From the NCBI GenBank assembly GCA_031256125.1, contig JAIRRE010000073.1, positions 1 to 10,862 of the forward strand: DNA of 10,862 nucleotides, in the 5' to 3' direction. The translations under genes and the position numbers were made by a program. Each line of letters starts with the position of its first letter. The stretch's first letter is position 1. Positions 1 to 6,267 of the stretch are shown in pieces. The stretch is from Burkholderiaceae bacterium (GTDB taxonomy: Bacteria; Pseudomonadota; Gammaproteobacteria; Burkholderiales; Burkholderiaceae_C). The notes under the pieces are model-generated. The model was not told where the DNA came from and searched no databases. It saw only the letters and a list, made by a program, of their open reading frames with translations.

Positions 1-3000
1 AGGCGAGCGATGCGCCCGGCGCGTTCGAGCGGCTGCTGGGCGCGGACTATTTGAGCGGCGCGACTTTCGTCGATCAATCGCCCATCGGCAAGACCGCGCG
101 CTCCAACCCGGTGAGCTACGTCGGCGCGTGGAACGCCATCAGGCGGCTTTTTGCCGACGCACCGCTGGCGCGCCAGCGCGGCTACACCCACGCGAAATTC
201 AGCTTCAACATCGGCGACGGGCGTTGCCCGACCTGCGGCGGGTCCGGCTTCGAGCACGTGGAAATGCAGTTCCTCTCCGACGTGTATCTGCGCTGCCCGG
301 ACTGCGACGGCCGACGCTATCGGCCTGAAATTCTGGAAGTCACCCTCGAGCGCGCCGGACGCGCGCTCAACGTGGGCGACGTGCTGGCGCTTACGGTGAC
401 CGAAGCGGTGCAAGTCTTTGCGCAGGACAAGGAAGTGCTGCGGGCGCTGCAACCGTTGCTGGATGTGGGGCTGGGCTACCTCACGCTCGGCCAGCCGGTG
501 CCGACCTTGAGCGGTGGCGAAGCGCAGCGCCTGAAGCTGGCCGGATATTTGGCGGACGCTGCAAAAACAATAGCAATCAGCGGCCAGCGCATCGCGCGCA
601 AGGGGCAGTTGTTCCTGTTCGACGAGCCGACCACCGGCCTGCACTTCGACGACATCGCCAAGCTGATGCAGGCGTTCCGCAAGCTGATCGCAGCCGGGCA
701 TTCGCTGATCGTGATTGAGCACAACCTGGATGTGATGCGCGCCGCCGACTGGATCATCGACCTGGGCCCCGGCGGCGGCGACGCGGGCGGCGAACTGGTG
801 GCGCAAGGCGCACCGGCGCAGATCATGGCGCACCCCACGTCGCTCACGGGGCAGGCGCTGCGGGACTATGTGACGGTGTTAAGCGATGAGCGTTCAACGG
901 TCAGCGTGCAAGAACCGGCACCGGCGGCGATTCACACCCAACGCTCAACGCTCAACGCTCAACCTGCTCCATCGGCCATTGAGATCATTCACGCCCGCGA
1001 ACACAACCTGAAAAATCTCAGCGTGGATATTCCGCGCGGCAAGTTCAATGTCATCACCGGCGTTTCCGGGTCGGGCAAATCGACACTGGCGTTCGACATC
1101 CTGTTCAATGAGGGGCAGCGGCGTTATCTGGAAAGCCTCAACGCCTATGCGCGCAGCATCGTGCAACCAGCCGGGCGACCTGAAGTCGATGCGGTCTATG
1201 GCATTCCGCCCACGGTGGCGATTGAGCAGCGCCTCTCGCGCGGCGGGCGCAAGAGCACCGTCGGCACCACCACCGAGGTGTGGCACTTTCTGCGCCTGCT
1301 GTACGTCAAGCTGGGCGTGCAGCACTGCATCCACGACGGCGCGGCGCTGCACCCGCAAACGCCGGAACGCATCGCGGCGCAGATCCTCACCCGCTACCGC
1401 GGCCAGACCATCGGCCTGCTGGCGCCGCTGGTAACGGGCCGCAAGGGCGTCTATACCGAACTGGCCGACTGGGCGCGCCCGCGCGGCTATACCCATTTGC
1501 GGGTCGATGGCCAGTTCCTGCCGACAACCGGATTCCCGCGCATCGACCGCTACAAGGAACACGACATCCAACTGCCGGTGCAGAGCCTGACCGTGACGCC
1601 CGCCAGCGAAGCGCCGCTGCGCGAGGCGCTGGCGCGCGCGCTGGAACTGGGCAAAGGCGTGGTGCAGGTGCTGCATGGCTTTAGCGCGGAAGCCCTGTCG
1701 CAAGTTTTATCGGAAGGCGGTTCCACGGCGGGCATCGGGCAAGTGGAGACGTTCTCGACCTTGCGCGCTTGCCCGGTGTGCGGCACCAGCTATGCGGAAC
1801 TGGACCCGCGTTTGTTCTCCTACAACAGCAAGCACGGCTGGTGCCCCGATTGCGTTGGCACCGGCGTCAAGCTCACGCGCGAACAGCGTCAGGCGCTGGA
1901 CGATACGCAGATTGAAAAAGACGGCGCTGCGCATGGCCGCGAGCGTTCTTTCGCCGAACCGGAATTACCGGAACTCGATGACGCGGCGGATACGGTCTGC
2001 CCCACGTGCCACGGCACGCGCCTGAATCCAGTGGCGCGCGCCGTTCTGCTGCCTCTCCCGCTTGTGGGAGAAGGCCGGGGAGAGGGTATGAAACCGGCTG
2101 ACGCCGGTATCGCCATTACCGATCTTGCTCATCTTTCGGTAGCGGAATTGCGCCGCTGGTTCGACCAGCTCACGCTGCAAGGGCGCGAGCTGGAAATCGC
2201 GCGCGACCTGCTCCCGGAAATCAAGAGCCGCCTGCAATTCCTCGAACAAGTCGGCCTGGGTTACCTCACGCTGGATCGTGGCGCGCCCACGCTTTCGGGC
2301 GGCGAGGCGCAGCGCATCCGGCTGGCCGCGCAACTGGGCAGCAGCCTGCAAGGCGTGTGCTACGTGCTGGACGAACCGACCATCGGCCTGCATCCGCGCG
2401 ACAACCAGGTGTTGCTCGACGCCCTGCACAGCCTGGCCGCGCAAGGCAACACGCTGGTCGTGGTGGAGCATGACGAGGAGACCATCCGCCGCGCCGAACA
2501 CCTGATCGACATCGGCCCCGGCGCGGGCGTGCGCGGCGGCGCGCTGGTGGCCCAAGGCACAGTGGCCGACGTGCAGGCCGCGCCCGATTCGGCGACCGGG
2601 CGCTATCTGCGCGAGGCCATGTGCCACCCGCTGCACCCGCGCCGCCCCATTCCACTCCCTCTCCCGCTTGCGAGAGAGGGCGATGTGTTGGACTGGCTCA
2701 CCGTGCGCGGCGCCCATCTGCACAACCTGAAAAACATCGACGCCGCCGTGCCCTTGAAGCGCCTGGTCGCGGTCACGGGCGTGAGCGGATCGGGCAAATC
2801 GACCCTGGCGCGCGATGTGCTACTGGCCTCTGTGCAGCGCCGCGTGCAGCATTACGACAAGGCCAGACGCTCTAAAATCGGGAGCATGGAGCTGGTTGGC
2901 TGCGCCGGGCTAGAAGGCTTTTCGCACATCGACCGGGTGCTGGAAGTCGATCAAACGCCGATCGGCAAAACGCCGCGCTCGTGCCCCGCCACCTACATCG

Positions 3001-3749
3001 GTTTTTGGGACACGGTGCGCAAACTTTTTGCCGACACGCTGGAAGCCAAGGCGCGCGGCTACGGGCCAGGGCGCTTTTCCTTCAACACCGGCCAGGGACG
3101 CTGCCCGGCCTGCGAGGGGCAGGGCTTGCGCACCATCGAAATGAGTTTTCTGCCGGACGTGAAAGTGCCGTGTGAAGTCTGCCAAGGCGCGCGCTTCAAC
3201 CCGGAAACACTGGCCGTCACTTGGCGCGGCAAAAGCGTGGGCGACGTGCTGCGCATGGAAGTGGACGAGGCCGCGTCGTTCTTCGCCTCCATGCCCGCCA
3301 TCGCCCACCCGCTGCGTCTGTTGGGCGACGTGGGGCTGGGCTACCTCACGCTCGGCCAGCCTTCACCCACGCTATCGGGCGGCGAGGCGCAGCGCATCAA
3401 GCTGGTTACCGAACTGGCCAAAGTCCGTGATGACGTAACGCGGCGCGGCCAGAAAGTGCCGCACTCCCTTTACGTGCTGGACGAACCGACCGTCGGCCTG
3501 CACATGCAGGACGTGGAAAAACTCATCCGCGTGCTGCACCGCCTGGTCGATGGCGGCCAAAGCGTACTGGTCATCGAACACGACCTGGACCTGATTGCCG
3601 AAGCTGACTGGATCATTGACCTCGGCCCCGGCGGCGGTGATGCGGGCGGGCGCATTGCGGCAACAGGTACGCCGGAAGACGTAGCGCGCACAAACACACC
3701 CACCGGGGCAGCGATCAAGGGCGTACTACGCGACCGCCTCCTGGAATGA
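1..3749 (+). CDS. uvrA: Tandem-fused UvrA-type excinuclease ATPase (5' end outside window)
   Basis: DNA-damage recognition ATPase of nucleotide excision repair (UvrA family, ABC ATPase, cytoplasmic). The frame is open to the left edge (first full codon at base 3), so the true start lies upstream; the TTG at 51 is only internal. Residues below count from that TTG. First unit, C-terminal half only: zinc module C59-X2-C62-X19-C82-X2-C85, LSGGEAQR near 153, Walker [10 protein letters not shown] with D191. A Pro/Ala-rich linker (about 280-310) follows. The second unit is complete: Walker A GVSGSGKS (K343), UvrB-binding-like region about 420-560, zinc cysteines C574/C577/C598/C601 and C650/C653, LSGGEAQR near 748, Walker B D774, second Walker A (K916), zinc module C1018-C1044, LSGGEAQR near 1108, Walker B D1144. 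One ordinary UvrA is about 940 residues, so the full protein is probably near 1,900. Long tandem UvrAs are known in proteobacteria beside the normal UvrA. Two palindromic repeats lie in frame. Family certain; role versus the housekeeping UvrA is inferred. Confidence 0.95.
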   Translation, partial: ASDAPGAFERLLGADYLSGATFVDQSPIGKTARSNPVSYVGAWNAIRRLFADAPLARQRGYTHAKFSFNIGDGRCPTCGGSGFEHVEMQFLSDVYLRCPDCDGRRYRPEILEVTLERAGRALNVGDVLALTVTEAVQVFAQDKEVLRALQPLLDVGLGYLTLGQPVPTLSGGEAQRLKLAGYLADAAKTIAISGQRIARKGQLFLFDEPTTGLHFDDIAKLMQAFRKLIAAGHSLIVIEHNLDVMRAADWIIDLGPGGGDAGGELVAQGAPAQIMAHPTSLTGQALRDYVTVLSDERSTVSVQEPAPAAIHTQRSTLNAQPAPSAIEIIHAREHNLKNLSVDIPRGKFNVITGVSGSGKSTLAFDILFNEGQRRYLESLNAYARSIVQPAGRPEVDAVYGIPPTVAIEQRLSRGGRKSTVGTTTEVWHFLRLLYVKLGVQHCIHDGAALHPQTPERIAAQILTRYRGQTIGLLAPLVTGRKGVYTELADWARPRGYTHLRVDGQFLPTTGFPRIDRYKEHDIQLPVQSLTVTPASEAPLREALARALELGKGVVQVLHGFSAEALSQVLSEGGSTAGIGQVETFSTLRACPVCGTSYAELDPRLFSYNSKHGWCPDCVGTGVKLTREQRQALDDTQIEKDGAAHGRERSFAEPELPELDDAADTVCPTCHGTRLNPVARAVLLPLPLVGEGRGEGMKPADAGIAITDLAHLSVAELRRWFDQLTLQGRELEIARDLLPEIKSRLQFLEQVGLGYLTLDRGAPTLSGGEAQRIRLAAQLGSSLQGVCYVLDEPTIGLHPRDNQVLLDALHSLAAQGNTLVVVEHDEETIRRAEHLIDIGPGAGVRGGALVAQGTVADVQAAPDSATGRYLREAMCHPLHPRRPIPLPLPLAREGDVLDWLTVRGAHLHNLKNIDAAVPLKRLVAVTGVSGSGKSTLARDVLLASVQRRVQHYDKARRSKIGSMELVGCAGLEGFSHIDRVLEVDQTPIGKTPRSCPATYIGFWDTVRKLFADTLEAKARGYGPGRFSFNTGQGRCPACEGQGLRTIEMSFLPDVKVPCEVCQGARFNPETLAVTWRGKSVGDVLRMEVDEAASFFASMPAIAHPLRLLGDVGLGYLTLGQPSPTLSGGEAQRIKLVTELAKVRDDVTRRGQKVPHSLYVLDEPTVGLHMQDVEKLIRVLHRLVDGGQSVLVIEHDLDLIAEADWIIDLGPGGGDAGGRIAATGTPEDVARTNTPTGAAIKGVLRDRLLE
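939..963. repeat. Three tandem CAACGCT heptamers in the inter-unit linker of uvrA
   Basis: The heptamer CAACGCT occurs three times head to tail (939-959), followed by a partial fourth copy (CAAC). It lies in the coding sequence for the linker between the two UvrA units. Related words (GCGTTCAACG, CAGCGTG) occur just upstream near 889-909. Three heptamers make 21 bases, so the array keeps the frame, and it codes for part of a low-complexity spacer. Probably slippage-derived linker sequence with no separate function. Confidence 0.6.
2052..2086. repeat. REP-like palindrome inside uvrA (copy 1)
   Basis: C/G-rich imperfect palindrome: CCTCTCCC (2052-2059) pairs with GGGAGAGG (2078-2085), and TCTCCC (2054-2059) can instead pair with GGGAGA (2066-2071) around a six-base loop. 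It resembles the dispersed CCCTCTCCCGC...GGGAGAGGG palindromes common between genes in many proteobacteria. Here it is in frame, coding for a Leu-Pro-Leu-Pro then Gly-Glu-Gly run between the C650/C653 motif and the following helical region, a place where UvrA proteins vary in length. Element identity is by resemblance only. Confidence 0.6.
2657..2680. repeat. REP-like palindrome inside uvrA (copy 2)
   Basis: CCCTCTC (2657-2663) and GAGAGGG (2674-2680) form a perfect 7-bp stem over a 10-base loop with CGC-TT-GCG inside it. The left arm and CCCGCTTG core match the copy at 2052-2086, so the two are related elements. It codes in frame for a Pro-Leu-Pro-Leu run in the linker joining the two ATPase halves of the second UvrA unit, where an insertion should do little harm. 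Confidence 0.6.
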
Positions 3750-3819
3750 GGCAAAACTGAACAATTTTTGAAATAGTGTGGCGCTAAAGATACGATTTGC
3801 AATGCAGTATTGGTATTTC

Positions 3820-3836
3820 TCACTCAATTAGAGTGA
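3820..3836. repeat. Short perfect inverted repeat TCACTC-AATTA-GAGTGA
   Basis: Six-base arms separated by AATTA, in the AT-rich gap behind uvrA. The size fits a dimeric-repressor operator for the gene at 3987, but no convincing -35/-10 pair can be placed around it, and a chance match is possible. Confidence 0.25.
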
Positions 3837-3852
3837 CAATCCTAGGTGTCAG

Positions 3853-3908
3853 CCTTGATCCTGTTCTAGTACCGCCAAAGAAGGCGGTATGGGTCAAGGG
3901 AGTTTTTA
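3853..3908 (+). terminator. Candidate intrinsic terminator of uvrA: two-tier hairpin plus T-run
   Basis: Outer stem CCTTGATCC (3853-3861) with GGGTCAAGG (3891-3899), nine pairs including one G-T. Inner perfect stem ACCGCC (3871-3876) with GGCGGT (3883-3888) over an AAAGAA loop. The outer stem is followed after a few bases by TTTTT (3903-3907). The structure lies 104 bases past the uvrA stop. The interrupted stem and short T-run make it an untypical terminator; a regulatory leader for the next gene is the alternative. Confidence 0.4.
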
Positions 3909-3915
3909 CTTTCGG

Positions 3916-3944
3916 CATGTTGGCCTTGTGACACAGCCAACATG
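3916..3944. repeat. Perfect 9-bp inverted repeat CATGTTGGC / GCCAACATG
   Basis: Arms 3916-3924 and 3936-3944 enclose an 11-base spacer. It sits directly behind the two-tier hairpin and 42 bases ahead of the ATG at 3987. In RNA it would be a stable stem-loop in the leader of the small exported protein; in DNA it could be a protein-binding site. No T-run follows, so a terminator is unlikely. Confidence 0.45.
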
Positions 3945-3986
3945 TTGCTGCAATTGAGCTACCCATAAGCAAATGGTCTGACAGTC

Positions 3987-4316
3987 ATGTGTATCCGATG
4001 GTTTTTCGCCCTTGGTCTGATGGTTTTTGGACTGGGCGCAGCGGCTCAAACGAGCGAGTATGTTGCTGGCTTGCACCCGGACCGGCGGCCCGATGCGGCT
4101 CCGCCAGGCAGTGAGCCTGTCCGCACGCCAGAACAGGTGGTGCGTGCGCTGCATGGTATTGACAAGCCCGTTCCCGGCAATGTCGAGTCAATTGCGGCCA
4201 CGGGTAATTGGTGGGTGCCGTTGCGTCATCCGGGGATGAACCATCCGTATGACCTGCGTGGCTGGCATGATGCGTCGGCCAGCGCGTCGCCAATCACAGA
4301 AATGTCGGCGCGTTGA
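3987..4316 (+). CDS. Small exported protein, family not recognised
   Basis: 109 residues. Residues 1-21 form a Sec-type signal peptide: MCIR, then a hydrophobic stretch ending Gly-Ala-Ala-Ala, with likely cleavage before Gln-Thr-Ser-Glu. The mature part is about 88 residues, rich in Pro, Gly and His. It has a Pro-rich N-terminal segment (HPDRRPDAAPPGSEPVRTPE), a short helical stretch (EQVVRALHGIDK) and a compact aromatic patch ATGNWWVPLRHPGMNHPYDL near residues 71-90. It has no cysteine after the signal, so no haem or disulfide. An in-frame TAA shortly upstream (3966-3968) rules out a longer form, and the ribosome site before 3987 is weak, which lowers confidence. It could be a periplasmic accessory to the cytochrome/molybdoenzyme operon or to the Met-rich protein; nothing but position supports this. 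Confidence 0.6.
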   Translation: MCIRWFFALGLMVFGLGAAAQTSEYVAGLHPDRRPDAAPPGSEPVRTPEQVVRALHGIDKPVPGNVESIAATGNWWVPLRHPGMNHPYDLRGWHDASASASPITEMSAR

Positions 4317-4495
4317 AGCGCCCATCCCACGTATCGTATCTATCTTACGCAAGGAGTTACAGCGATTATTTGCAAGACAATGCTGAATCGGTCTCGGCCA
4401 GTTGGCGCGCTTGAGCTTGGTATGGAGCATAAGACGCAAGCCGCTGCCCGTAGTTGGGGCGGAAAATTTTGCCAGAACTCGGTCGATGTGCCCTT

Positions 4496-4514
4496 TCCAA
4501 ACAAGTTGTTTGGA
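4496..4514. promoter_or_regulatory. Perfect 19-base palindrome, candidate operator
   Basis: TCCAAACAAGTTGTTTGGA consists of two 9-base arms around a single central G. Perfect symmetry over 19 bases with a one-base centre cannot fold fully as an RNA hairpin but suits a dimeric DNA-binding regulator. It lies 193 bases ahead of the Met-rich protein start. The regulator is unknown. Confidence 0.35.
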
Positions 4515-4636
4515 GGGAAGCGGCGCTATTTGGTACGGAGTGTGTTCAGCGTTACTTCATAAAGTTGCCTTGTCGCATGGACGACAGGGCGACTGTTTGG
4601 AATCGTGGGCACCTGCATTCGTGGGTGCTTATGATA

Positions 4637-4650
4637 CTGCCGACAGGCAG
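4637..4650 (+). repeat. Small GACA-loop hairpin in the leader of the Met-rich protein
   Basis: CTGCC and GGCAG pair perfectly over a GACA tetraloop. It lies 57 bases before the start codon at 4708, inside the probable 5' untranslated region. The role is unclear. Confidence 0.3.
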
Positions 4651-4707
4651 AGGGGGTGATTGATCGCCCCGGATGTCGTCAAGTTCCCTCAACACAGGAG
4701 TTATTTC

Positions 4708-5190
4708 ATGAAAGTTATTCGTAAGGTTCTCGGTCTGTCGGTCATGGCTGCCGCGCTTGGCGTTGCCTTGCCGGCCATGGCGCAACAGTCAGGCATGAGC
4801 GGCATGTCCGGTCAGCAAGGCATGTCGGGCATGTCCGGCCAGCAAGGCATGTCGGGCATGAACGGCATGTCCGGCCAAGAAGGCATGTCCGGCATGAACG
4901 GCATGTCCGGCCAAGAAGGCATGTCCGGCATGAACGGCATGTCTGGTCAGGAAGGCATGAGCGGCATGTCCGGTGAAAAGGCCAAGCACCACCACAAGGC
5001 CAAGCATCACAAGCACTACAAGCACCATAAGGCCAAGAAAGCCAACCAAGAAGGCATGAGCGGCATGTCCGGCATGTCTGGTCAGGAAGGCATGTCTGGC
5101 ATGAACGGCATGTCCGGTCAAGAAGGCATGTCTGGCATGAACGGCATGTCCGGTCAGCAAGGCATGGGTGGCATGTCTGGCAACAAGTAA
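4708..5190 (+). CDS. Exported Met-rich, His-rich Gly-Met-Ser repeat protein
   Basis: 160 residues. The start is ATG 4708 with AGGAG seven bases ahead; a longer in-frame ATG at 4660 would bury the signal peptide behind 16 extra residues and has no ribosome site. Residues 1-25 are a Sec signal peptide (basic MKVIRK, hydrophobic core, LPAMA before Gln-Gln). The mature 135 residues are almost all low complexity: units of GMSGMNGMSGQE or shorter variants, interrupted near residues 92-115 by a core with eight His and eight Lys (KHHHKAKHHKHYKHH). I count 26 Met, about 19% of the mature chain, and no Cys. It should be periplasmic or secreted and disordered. Methionine thioethers and His imidazoles bind Cu(I)/Ag(I) and Cu(II)/Ni(II), and dense Met can also absorb oxidants such as hypochlorite, as shown for MrpX in Azospira. 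Which applies is not shown. Family not recognised. Confidence 0.85.
   Translation: MKVIRKVLGLSVMAAALGVALPAMAQQSGMSGMSGQQGMSGMSGQQGMSGMNGMSGQEGMSGMNGMSGQEGMSGMNGMSGQEGMSGMSGEKAKHHHKAKHHKHYKHHKAKKANQEGMSGMSGMSGQEGMSGMNGMSGQEGMSGMNGMSGQQGMGGMSGNK
4792..5187 (+). repeat. Tandem 36-base coding repeats in the Met-rich protein gene
   Basis: Full 36-base units (12 codons, GMSGMNGMSGQE or close) occur at 4846-4881, 4882-4917 and 4918-4953, then after the His/Lys core at 5053-5088, 5089-5124 and 5125-5160, with shorter variants at both ends. Copies differ mainly at third positions (TCC/TCG/TCT, CAA/CAG), so the array is not freshly duplicated. Length change between strains is expected. There are no spacers, so this is not a CRISPR array. 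Confidence 0.85.
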
Positions 5191-5198
5191 GTAGTAGT

Positions 5199-5240
5199 AC
5201 ATTGGGATTGGATGACCGCATGGTCGCCCAATTCCAATGT
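5199..5240 (+). repeat. Long hairpin behind the Met-rich protein gene
   Basis: ACATTGGGATTGG (5199-5211) pairs with CCAATTCCAATGT (5228-5240) over 13 positions with one G-T pair. Inside it GACC (5214-5217) pairs with GGTC (5222-5225) over a GCAT tetraloop. It starts eight bases after the stop codon at 5190. No T-run follows directly, so it looks more like an mRNA 3'-end stabiliser or processing signal than a classical terminator. Confidence 0.6.
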
Positions 5241-5271
5241 GGGCATCGCCTCCGAAGGTTGTGCCCATTTT
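5240..5271 (+). terminator. Possible weak intrinsic terminator or attenuator before the cytochrome gene
   Basis: TGGGCA (5240-5245) and TGCCCA (5262-5267) form a six-pair stem, followed by TTTT (5268-5271). It abuts the long hairpin and ends 24 bases before the next start codon. Together the two could separate Met-rich protein expression from the operon, or allow partial read-through. The stem is short and the T-run brief. Confidence 0.35.
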
Positions 5272-5295
5272 GGTTGATTTCTGGGAGCAAGTCTT

Positions 5296-6267
5296 ATGAG
5301 AGCTTTATGGCCCAGATTGATGTATATCTTGGCTAGCAGTTTGTTTGTCGCCCTGGCTGGGGCTGGCTGCAAGAATGCCATTTCTCCCCCGCCAATGCCC
5401 GCGGCGTCAGCGGCTTCGTTACCTGCATCGGTTCCCGTCTCGACAGCATCGAGTACGACGCCGACGAGTTATCAGGCAGCCAAATACGATCCCCTCCATT
5501 TCAAGCCTGCCATTGAAAAGGCGACCGATCAGCAGTGCCTGGCATGTCATGCCGAAGTGCTTAAGCCGTCGGTGCGCCAGACTTCGCTGGCGGGACTCAA
5601 GGCTTCCGATGTCAAAGCCTGGTACGAGCAGCTTTCCACCTACCAGGGCGATCAGGAAACTTTTCATCGCCGGCATCTGGTCATGCCGTACGCCAAGCAG
5701 GTCATGAACCTGCACTGCAATACCTGCCACCAGGGCAGCGACCCCAGAGACCAGGCATCGGGCAGTTCGGCCACCGCGCAGTCCGACGTTACGTTGCGCA
5801 AAACAGTGGTGCCGGAAGAAACTTGCCTGAAGTGCCACGGCCAAATGAACTGGCCCGTGATGGGGCTGCCCGGTCCCTGGCCGCAGAACAAGGCTTTATT
5901 CCAGAACAATTGCGTGCGGGCCTGCCATTTCATTCAGCGCACCGTACGGCATCAGGTTAACTACCTCAACGCCAGAGGTATCGAGGAGCTTGCCGTCAAG
6001 CCCAACGGCGGCGACGTGTGCTACGGCTGCCACGGCGGCCGCGCCTGGTATCGCGTGATTTACCCCCTCCCCCGTCATCAGTGGCCGAACATGCCGACTG
6101 AAACGCCCTCCTGGGCCAAGAACCGCCCGACGCAATCCGAAGCGCGTTTCCTTGTCGGCGTCGGGCCGCTCCAGGCCGTCAGCCCCCTTGAAGCACAGGG
6201 TATCGTGCCGGACGAAGGAGCATCGGGGGCAGCTCCTGCCGCTTCCAGCCCAGGAGAAAAGAAATGA
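5296..6267 (+). CDS. Multihaem c-type cytochrome, probable lipoprotein; first gene of the molybdoenzyme operon
   Basis: 323 residues; GGGAG lies eight bases before the ATG. The N-terminus is a signal peptide ending in a lipobox-like Ala-Gly-Ala-Gly-Cys25 (no Leu at -3, so lipidation is probable, not sure). A Pro/Ala/Ser-rich tether (about 30-57) follows. Canonical haem c motifs: CLACH 81-85, CNTCH 141-145, CLKCH 177-181 and CYGCH 242-246. A fifth site, CVRACH 206-211, has three residues between the cysteines. Other His in HRRH near 115 and RHQV near 218 could be distal ligands. The C-terminus is an Ala/Pro/Ser tail. Its stop overlaps the start of the molybdoenzyme (ATGA), so the two should be co-translated. 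It probably carries electrons between the molybdoenzyme complex and the respiratory chain, replacing a DmsC-type anchor (inference). Not NapC/NrfH-like by visible features; exact family not recognised. Confidence 0.9.
   Translation: MRALWPRLMYILASSLFVALAGAGCKNAISPPPMPAASAASLPASVPVSTASSTTPTSYQAAKYDPLHFKPAIEKATDQQCLACHAEVLKPSVRQTSLAGLKASDVKAWYEQLSTYQGDQETFHRRHLVMPYAKQVMNLHCNTCHQGSDPRDQASGSSATAQSDVTLRKTVVPEETCLKCHGQMNWPVMGLPGPWPQNKALFQNNCVRACHFIQRTVRHQVNYLNARGIEELAVKPNGGDVCYGCHGGRAWYRVIYPLPRHQWPNMPTETPSWAKNRPTQSEARFLVGVGPLQAVSPLEAQGIVPDEGASGAAPAASSPGEKK

Larger units (their letters stand above)
4317..4707 (+). other. 391-base gap with palindromes, leader of the Met-rich protein gene
   Basis: No credible gene: the open frames here (from 4380, 4402 and 4454) overlap one another, are short and lack ribosome sites. 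It holds an isolated AAGGAG near 4351 with no start codon at usable distance, a perfect palindrome at 4496-4514, the inverted repeats TGTCG/CGACA (4571-4575, 4582-4586) and GCACC/GGTGC (4609-4613, 4624-4628), and a CTGCC-GACA-GGCAG hairpin (4637-4650). TATGAT at 4630-4635 could be a -10 box but has no -35 partner at normal spacing. The density of small stems suggests a structured leader or small RNA; nothing firm can be named. Confidence 0.4.

Noticed and set aside
51..53. TTG at 51 as the start of the uvrA gene
   Set aside because: The frame is open to the left edge and the residues encoded before 51 continue the UvrA C-terminal domain, so the gene begins outside the window.
4597..4635. sigma70 promoter from TTGGAA (4597-4602) and TATGAT (4630-4635)
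   Set aside because: The spacer is 27 bases, far from the usual 16-18, and no better -35 lies at the right distance.
4380..4663. Three short + strand open frames in the gap before the Met-rich gene
   Set aside because: They overlap in different frames, lack ribosome sites and show no signal peptide or motif; more likely noncoding leader.
4660..4707. Longer start for the Met-rich protein at ATG 4660
   Set aside because: It would place 16 extra residues ahead of a clear signal peptide and has no ribosome site; ATG 4708 has AGGAG at ideal spacing.
4792..5187. CRISPR array from 36-base repeats
   Set aside because: Units are head to tail with no spacers, keep a reading frame and vary at third codon positions, so they are coding repeats.
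4742..5290. Cys-rich 182-residue and 159-residue open frames on the - strand across the Met-rich gene
   Set aside because: They are mirror images of the GC-rich coding repeat, lack ribosome sites and have no independent domain.
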